Source of the DNA: Ischnura elegans
Lineage: Eukaryota > Arthropoda > Insecta > Odonata > Coenagrionidae
Direction of reading: 5' to 3'
Length of the DNA: 64,000 nucleotides
Assembly (NCBI RefSeq): GCF_921293095.1
Contig: NC_060251.1
Coordinates: forward strand, 62,513,585-62,577,584
Below the pieces are notes generated by a model. It worked only from the letters and a program-made list of their open reading frames with translations. It made no database searches and had not been told where the DNA came from. The position numbers and the translations under genes are program-made. Shown in pieces: positions 24,101-33,100 of this stretch (within the stretch, counting starts at the first letter, position 1; the number at the start of each line of letters is the position of its first letter).

Positions 24101-27100
24101 AACGACGAATTACAATAAAATACCTCCAATACAAGAAATTCAAAACATCTGTAAAAATATCCTGAGGAAACATTTGTTTTATGATGTAGGTAAATATATG
24201 AAGAGTCGCTTTTGAGGTTACATTGTTTGCTGCGCTCAATGTAGATACACTTATCCTAATACATATTTTTTGTGTATGTAATTGACATGACCAAGTTGTA
24301 TATTTTGTATTTTTGTAATGTAATTGACTTGACTAAGTTTATGTATTGTATGTGCTTTTGACGACTCCATGCCAATGTATTTGCGCACGGAAAATAAACT
24401 TTATTATCATTATAATTACTATTTTCATTTTTTTGTCGCAAAAGTGGTCTCATTCGGTGTGGTTCCAATTTTTTCTAACCAGTATTAAAGAACATCTTGG
24501 ATGCAAGAAGAGTTTTCCGGATTGCCACCGGGTCAGGAACTGAATTTCTGCCGACGTTTCGATGTCCGACTCAGTATTCGTTCTCAAGGCTGTAAAGACG
24601 ATTCTTCGCAGTGACTTCACATAGCCCTGAGGTCGATGACCGAGTAGGACGTCGAAACGTCGGCAGTGGTGCAGTTCCTGACCCGGTGGCAGTCCCGAGA
24701 ACTCTTCACGCAGTCTGTTTTCCGGGAAATCATCAAATATTTTTGCATCTTCGATGCAGTATTTGAAATATTTTGAAATTAATTGCTGGACCATTTTTCT
24801 TTGGTAATATTATCATCGCTGGATATTGAATGGTGCATAAAAACCGGTTGTCGTAAATACATTTTAGATTATGAAAAATCAAGAAAGGCATTTATGTCAC
24901 TGTTTATGTTATTTATGTCATCTGTTTACTTTCATTTGTAAATTGTACTACTTACCGGCCGGGAGATATTTTTTTCTATTCAGGAAAGGAATATAGATGT
25001 AACACAGACTCCTGCACATTAATTATTAATTATTACCACCCTTATTCTCTAGTGATAATCATCATCTATACTTTAAGAGTATGCCAAACATCAGAAGTGG
25101 TTGTCATAAATAGTTTTTAAATCGCGAAAAAACGTTACAGAGTCCCAAGTTTTACGCCAAAGGTCGCCTAGAAAGTCACAATTTAACACTATCAAACATT
25201 TTATCAGAATAAATTTCACTTCGAATACATTGAACATAGTACGAGTATTTTTCTTCTTAGATGTCTTATAAAAATACCTTCTAAGCCATGAACTTGGAGT
25301 TAGGTGCTTCATTTTTTAATTATATTAAGACTTAATTTTTACAGCAGAAGCTGAAATAAGTTTTGACGCACTTAAAAAAACACTCGCGGCGTTAAAGTTA
25401 ATTTTTACGGAAAATTAAGGAATATTTTTCAGCGATTCCCTAATAAATACAAAAAGATTGGGCCATGTGACAAAAATTCAGATGCTTTCACGTAGCCCTC
25501 TTAATAAATTTTTTTGCAATTAAAAAACCATTTTCGAACATGTTTCTACCGGATGGGTAATTCTGATGGACAGGAGTATGCTTGATTCGGGGGAATTCCG
25601 GAAAAGTACCTTGATAAGTTTACAAGTTGTTTCAGCCTAAAGTAGATCCTCCGCCCAAAGAATACATTATCGCCGGAATTACGGCCAGCAAAAATGTTGT
25701 AACATTGAACCGACGCGGCTGTAACCGGAAGATGAAGAAATTCAAATAATTTGACCCAAAGAAGTGGAAAATGTTGTACTTGGAATTCATGGCCACATGG
25801 TAGGATTTTTAGGCACGCCGAACAGCAAACAATGAATAAGACGATTTCCTTAAAACGCACACGGGAAAAAAACACACAAATGGTAATGACAAAACGACGC
25901 GAAAGACGCGTTGAACGCATCTGAAAGTAGCGCTACGGAGTTCAAGAGCACCCACGTACTAACTTTTGTTGCAATCCGTGCATTCGTAAGGAAATGAATA
26001 GCGGACAGACAAACAGACATCAATATAGATAACGGTTATTATATATTAGTCACTAAGTAACAGTGGCAAAGTTAGCGGTGCCGGAAAGCACTTTCCTTAA
26101 CTTTCTTTAGAAGTAAATAAATACCCTGTGTTTTTCTTTATTACAAGTCAATATTTAGATTTTGATTCTAATTTTTTTGTTTTGGTGCGAATGTATAAAT
26201 TAGAAATTTTGGGGCAGCAAAATTTATAAAAGTGCTATTTGACTATTATATCTTTTGGGTTAACCTGTGCTAGAACGGTGCACCGGCGTGCTCTGGCACC
26301 ATGACACCTCGGCTAAGTAAGTAATATAGTAAGCGCCTCATGTAACATATAGAAAGTTCTACGCCATCGAATGTACTCCTCGTCACAGACTAAAGGGGTA
26401 TTGTTTAGAATCAATAATTTGTTGGGCAGCGTGGGACCCTAGTGGGTAGAGCGATGGGCTAAGACCGAAAGGTATCGCTTCAAAATTTTAAAGTTTTAAA
26501 ATTTTAAAGGTCTTGCTTTATCTGGTGATGCCATCGAACATCCCCAAGCAATTATCCTCGTGTTGCGAGGTAGCCCAAGGAATGGAACTGGACTCTTACC
26601 TCCAATATATATCAAATTCTCCCTTTGCGTTAGTTTGGTTTGAGCTCTCCCCTCACCCACTAAAACCAACCTTTAAAAACTGAGTTATTGTAGCTTGACT
26701 TCCTCATATGCTGGTCGCAACAAGTCATACCATAAAAGTATCTAATTATCTATTTTATTTGTTTGCTGTCTGCATATTCTTTCGTATACGCACACTTCTA
26801 TTTCGATATTAGCTTTTGTTATTCGCTGGACTCTGATCGAAAGACTCACAACATATCGACCCTTTATCATATTCCAGATTAATCCATCATCCCATTGTAT
26901 CGACCTTATTATTTCCTCTAATTTTACCAAGTTACGAAGAAGTTCTGACGCACAAAAAACTAAATATGGTACTTTTACGGTAATGTGTTCTGTGGTCATT
27001 GTGACCCGTAATGCTTAAGTGTTCCTCAATTCAGAGATATACGAATGTCTTAATTCGAACAGAGCTCTACTCCTTCCCATCTGAATAACCCATTCGGTTG

Positions 27101-30100
27101 AGGCATGGTCGTAAATGGTTTTTTGACTGCAAAAATATTTAATTAAGAGTACTACGACGACGCATCAAAATTTTATGTCACATGGCCCACTTTTTTTAAT
27201 TATTAAAAAATTTATGGTTCCATGTAATTATTAAAAAATTGATATGGTTCCATATTTACTCAATTTCAAAGCTTGCGCCTGACCTTCGCGACTTTTGTTT
27301 CAAGTTTCCTTCCCCGATCTGTATTTGCTGAGGGAACCTATGGCAACGTCAAGCTAAAATAAGGAGATACACAGATATGCATGTTTGCAGAACTTGACTC
27401 ATGCCATTGTTTGTCTCCTGCCGAGAACCTATTTTTGAGGCAAATTTTCGATCGTTTTGTTCTTTGTTTACGGTTTTTTAATAGCTTGTTCTGTATATTT
27501 TTATGCTATGCCATTTTCACGAGTTAAGAAAGGTCCCACTATATTGAATTAGATAAAGTGACAATCGTTTCGGCCTTGAAACATGACCTAAATCTACTTC
27601 CTACATTTTATGCTTGTTTACAATTTTATGTTATCGAGTGTTTTCACCGTGGTTTCCTCTCGGACCAATTGCATAGCCAGAAATATAAAAACACAATTAT
27701 TTTCCTTCATAAAAGAAAATATTTATTGAAAAATCATGAATTTACAAAATATTTCTTCAACGGATGAAATTTTTTCTATTATGAAAAGTGTTAAAGTGTG
27801 AAAAATTAGTTTAAAACCCTCTACTTACAATTAGTACCCAGTTTTTTAAAAATTTCCCCCCCCCCCCAGGTTTTTGACCCCCCCAGAACGAAATTCCTCG
27901 CTACGTCTCTGACGATATCCACCGTGAAAAACCCTGACGGAATGATACTTTGTCAATATCAACCCCTAGTATTATATAGTATACCCCCTAGTATTATATA
28001 GTATAACCCCTAGTATTATATAGTAACCCCTAGTATAATCGACATTAAGAACGGAATGCAACGTAATGAGAGCCATCGTAAAATGTTTCTAATTATCCCT
28101 AATGGTGAGGAAGTAGTGGAGTAATTTCCTATTTCCATAAAGAACATCATATCTCAATAAATATTTCACATTAATAGCGGTTAAAATATGGAATTCCGTA
28201 TTACCTTAAATCATAAAACTAAGCTCCTTTGTGAATGCTCCTGCTGTAATTATTGAGACAGATTTGCAACTATGTAGTTTGTGCATTCTCTATGAATTTT
28301 TCATTGAATTTCTAAAACGTTGACATTTTCAACCAAATTGTTCCTCTTTTTTTCTCTCGCCATTACGTGGGCTTGTTTTCTTCTCCATTCGAAGTGTTTG
28401 TATGGTCACCATTTTATTTTCGTATTTTTATTTACTTATTTTTTTATTTTATCACATAATTTAATATTATCGCCACTTTTGATTGTAATTCTGTTTACAT
28501 TTATTTTAATTGCCACTTTAAACTATAATATTATGCTTATGATGCCTCAAAGACTAGACAGGCCCACGGTAAAAAAGTGAAGTTTTCCAACTGAAACTAG
28601 AGAATGAATTTCCGTGGAAACCTGTAGCATAAAATGGTGCTATTCTAAGATTGTCCGTGTCACTCTTGAAGATGCCTTTTCTCAATTTGCTTAACCAATT
28701 GAAGGCTAGCACGTAGCCTCGATATATAAGGGAATCGAGTTACTAGTAATTATTGTTATAATATCCCCATAAAATATTCCTGTAGTAGTTCAAAATTGGT
28801 GCCTGAATAAATTGAATGAAAAATACATTTTTTATGCTGGCCAATAGACAAGAGTTTATCCCGCATTCGTTCAATCTGAGATCTCAATTACACAATATAC
28901 GAGCTTCTTGGTCGGGATATGATCCCCTGAGCTTTTAGGGTAAATTTAGGAGTAGTTTAGTTAGGGATAAGTTGGTTGCATTATTTTCTCTCCTCGTGAC
29001 TTGAATTGGTATGGTATTTGGAGGAGGCGACCGACAGCTGTGGTCATTTGCGCCATGAGGGAAGGGTAGGTAAGGAAGGGTGGAGAGAAACCTGGCGTCG
29101 GCATTAGCCTGCTCTTTACGAAAGGCGCCAAGGGGACCGCGGCTTAACGTCCCATCCGACGGACGGAGTGTTGCGCATGAAATATCCTCTACACAACATT
29201 CAAGCAGGGATCGGGTAGTCTCTGAAAATTCTCTGCCGCTGCCGGGATTTGAACCCGGGCCCTCCGGGTGGGAAGCCAACACTCTAGCAACCACACCAAC
29301 CCGATCCCCGTGACTTGAATTGTAATAATTATGCTTCAGTAGAGTTTGTATGATTTTAATCATGCTGGTTTTTTAAATCGTAAGCATTGTCAGCACCCAT
29401 ATACCCAGTGTTGTTTCACCTCTTCGGCTGCCGAATTATGGCCAAAAGTTTTTTGGAGGAAGACTTTCTCGGGTTTCCAGCCGGGTCCAAGGGTTTTTCT
29501 GCACCTGGAGGAAACCCGAGAACTCTTCCTCCAGTCTATTCGCCGGGAAAGTCTTAGATACTTCAAAAGTTTTTGTTTAGCATCAGTTGCGAAAAACATT
29601 TTTTGAAGCTTGATTACGATCCTACTTCGTTAATACGAAGATCATTCGATCCGTCGCATTGGAGTTCATTACCTCAACGGAAAACGTCCTTACAAGTCAT
29701 ATCGCAATGTTGCCTTTAAGTTACATCAAAAATGTATACATTCTCACCTCTATTAAGGAAAGATTTAAACTACGTAGTCTTTTGTGTCGTTAAGTTTAAT
29801 GGCGAAACATGTAGCTGCCACAGTAATCATGGTTGGGTAGAAAATTTACGCATATAAAAAATGAGAAGTCTTGCAATTTAGTCTCTCGTTTTCAATTAGG
29901 ATAGTAATTTATTTGCAGATTTAGTACTAAGTATATTACACGGAAAGGAAGGATGTGTGCAGCCATTATGAGATGAAGGAAAATAGAATTCCCATTGTCG
30001 CATTTTTCACCGTTTTCCAATAGGTCCGAATGTCCTTCATCTTAATATCAAAATAGAACATAATATTGCATGAATGATTATGAAGCCACGTCACGGTGTA

Positions 30101-33100
30101 CAGGGACGAATGTCCTGTGTTTTTTTTAAACTATACGTTGACGGCTTACGAGGAAAAAACTCAAAATGTGCAAAAGTCTTTTCCGCCTCTTAGTTTAGCT
30201 CCCTTTATTTCTATAGATTCGCGTATTTTGAGTTTTATAAGGAGGTTATCCGAGAACTATTTCGAAGAACATTGAACTGAAGAAGCCTCCAACAACACTG
30301 GGGAAAGCATAGTTTCCTAAACATGGATATACCCGGAGAAAAACCCAAGAGAATGGTATCGTTAACCTTCACAAGGGTTTTAATGGCCTAGCACTCGATC
30401 AAGTTAGCTCATTTGCCCGTTTGCCCATGTATTTGACCGGAAGCACTCCGTACAGGAAAGTCTTTTTCCCTTATCGGAAACAAGGGCCACTGGTTTGTTC
30501 CCCTTTCTTGTCCTTTCTCTTTACTTCCTCGTGGAAGATATTCATGTTTCTAAAATTTCTTCGGAATAAGATATCCAAGTCCATTTTATTCCTTGAAAAT
30601 TTATCTTATTTTGAGTACAATAATATGGTCCACTAGCTCACACCAACGCTACTCGATCCGACGAATTGGAGCTCATCACCTCATCGGATACCGTCCTTAC
30701 AACTAATTAAAATATCCTTGTTCAACAAGGGCACCAGAGCACATCTATTTTCAGTGTATTATTCTAAAACATACAAGTGTAATAGCATCTTGCACTTAAC
30801 TTTTTGAAATATTTATTCCTTTGGTGTTTAAGGATAGAATTGAATTGAATTGTCATTCGGGAGAGCGTTGTTCATCTCCTTGCCAGCAAGATTGGTATTG
30901 CTTTGGAATGTTAATATAGAAGGAAATTCTTTCAGTAAATGATCGCGTAAGCCATCGTATATTCCGGAAATATTGTATATTCACAAGTGGCGCCGACTCC
31001 ATGGGGCCTCCCGAGCCCCCTCAAAAATTCGTTATAGGTGTGAGGATAAAATGTGTCAGGCTTGTCGATTTTCCCCGCAGTGTCCAGATATCGAGATTCG
31101 AGTTATTAGGGTTTTAATGTTGATCATATGACTCTTCTAAAATGCTTAAAAAAACTTAAAACTCACTACTTATAAAATTTCCCGGCGCGAGATCCCCGGT
31201 TTGTTCCCCCCAATATTTTTTGTAAGTCGGCATCCCTGATAGTCACCCGGAAATATATCAGGAGAATAATCTTTGAAAATCAACTGAAAAACCTGTCTCG
31301 GCGCTAGGTTAGTGGTAATCAGAGGCGGTCTGGCCAGGTCGCCTAGTTGGCATTCGCCGAGGGCCCCCACAATCCTCGTGCCTATGATGCAGCGTATATG
31401 AAATGTGTACCAAATAGACTCAGATTACTTGAACTAAAGTATTTCTAATTACACGTTTACATTAGTTGCTTTGCAATATATGCATAGAGTACTCAAAGAC
31501 TGTATAAAATATAAATAAAATAAAGTTATCAGGATATAAAAGTGAACCAGATGGGAAGAAAAAGAAAGTTATTCCGAAAGGTTGTTTCAGAGGTTTTTCT
31601 AGATTTAAGTGAAGTTTCAAGGAGAAAATTCCCTAAAAAATAGATGATAGAACAATAATACATTATTATATTTTATTATCTGTGAAATTCTTACTTTCTA
31701 CGGTATTTATATAACAAAAATTTCTATTTTCTTGTTTTCAAGAGTCAAAATAGCGTCGAAATCCATTTCCGGACAATTTCCTAACATTTTCCTGGGGAGG
31801 ACCTCCGAATCTCCCTTCGAGGGAGGCCCCATCATGACATGCATGCATGTGGAGGGGAAAAATTTATTCAAGACTAAATTTCAGAGGCCAATTTCAATCG
31901 GAAAAAGCTCTAGAAAAAAATGAAATGCAAATGTCGCATTATAATCTGAGCAGGTGAGATCAGGTGGGTCACGTTAGGCCGTGGGGTGTTTACAGTGATC
32001 CGAAATGAACGACCTTCAAATTGATACGGTAAAAAATCAGCGTGATGGAGGGCCGAGATCACAATCAGCAGTATTTAATTTATTTCAGTGTCTCTCGGCA
32101 TAAAATGAGAACGCGAAATATGATGGAGTAAAGGTCAATTCACCGATGCGGGATATAAACCCGTACAAGTTAATGTTTAAATGCATAAACGTGTGAATGA
32201 ACACGAAAATGCATCGTTTAACCAAACAACTTGTGCGAACGCATGTACAGAAAGGAGGACCAGTTCTAATTTGGTTCATGCATTCGCACATGTTCCGTTC
32301 CGGTCCACAAAAATCATTCATGCACATAAACATTAACACGTACGTACGTGTTATATTCATGCACATAAACATTAACACGTACGTGTTAATACATCGGTTA
32401 AACAGCCCTTTAGATGTGATGCGAAAATATTGCCGAAATCGAGAAAAAAAGTATTGCCACCCAACGAAAAACCATTGGCAAATCCAAAAAAGTTGGCGGA
32501 AGTTAACAAGCGAGACAAGATGGCGAATGGCTTATTTTTACCATGCAGTTTCGCCATACTCCTTTGCTAACTCACCACTATGCTACACAGAAAAAACTCA
32601 CTCGTTGAAGGTGTCGCTGCCGTTTTAGGGTCATAAGAGTTGATGGTTTTTATTTAGCCTGTTGTAATTTTCGTGACCCTATAAACAGTTCCTTAATGAC
32701 TAAATATTCATGACTAATCTAGACAATAGGCTGCTCATTTCCACTGCCCATATTTATCTTACTCCCACATATTGTCATATGAATCTAAGGCATCATATGA
32801 ATCACTGCATCCAATGAATGATACTGATCAGGACCTGGGGCAGGTTGACGGAGGCAAGATGACGAATACTTTATAGTCCCCAAGAGATTTTGTATTGCTG
32901 TATTTTCAGTGCATAGCGTATACTCTACAGTGCATGGCGTATACTCTCAGAAGGGTGAAATATAAGTTCTGTTCTGCACGTTGTGCTGTTGAACTCTTGT
33001 AGTAGGTACCGAAATTTTTCAGGGTAAATAGTGTAGATCCTTGCCAAAATTTAATGAATCTCAAAAATGGAAATTTAAAATCTGAGAAAATACTGAGGCA

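Noticed and set aside
29225..29308. Possible functional tRNA gene on the minus strand
   Set aside because: Part of a SINE proven by the 14-bp target duplication and 299-bp body.
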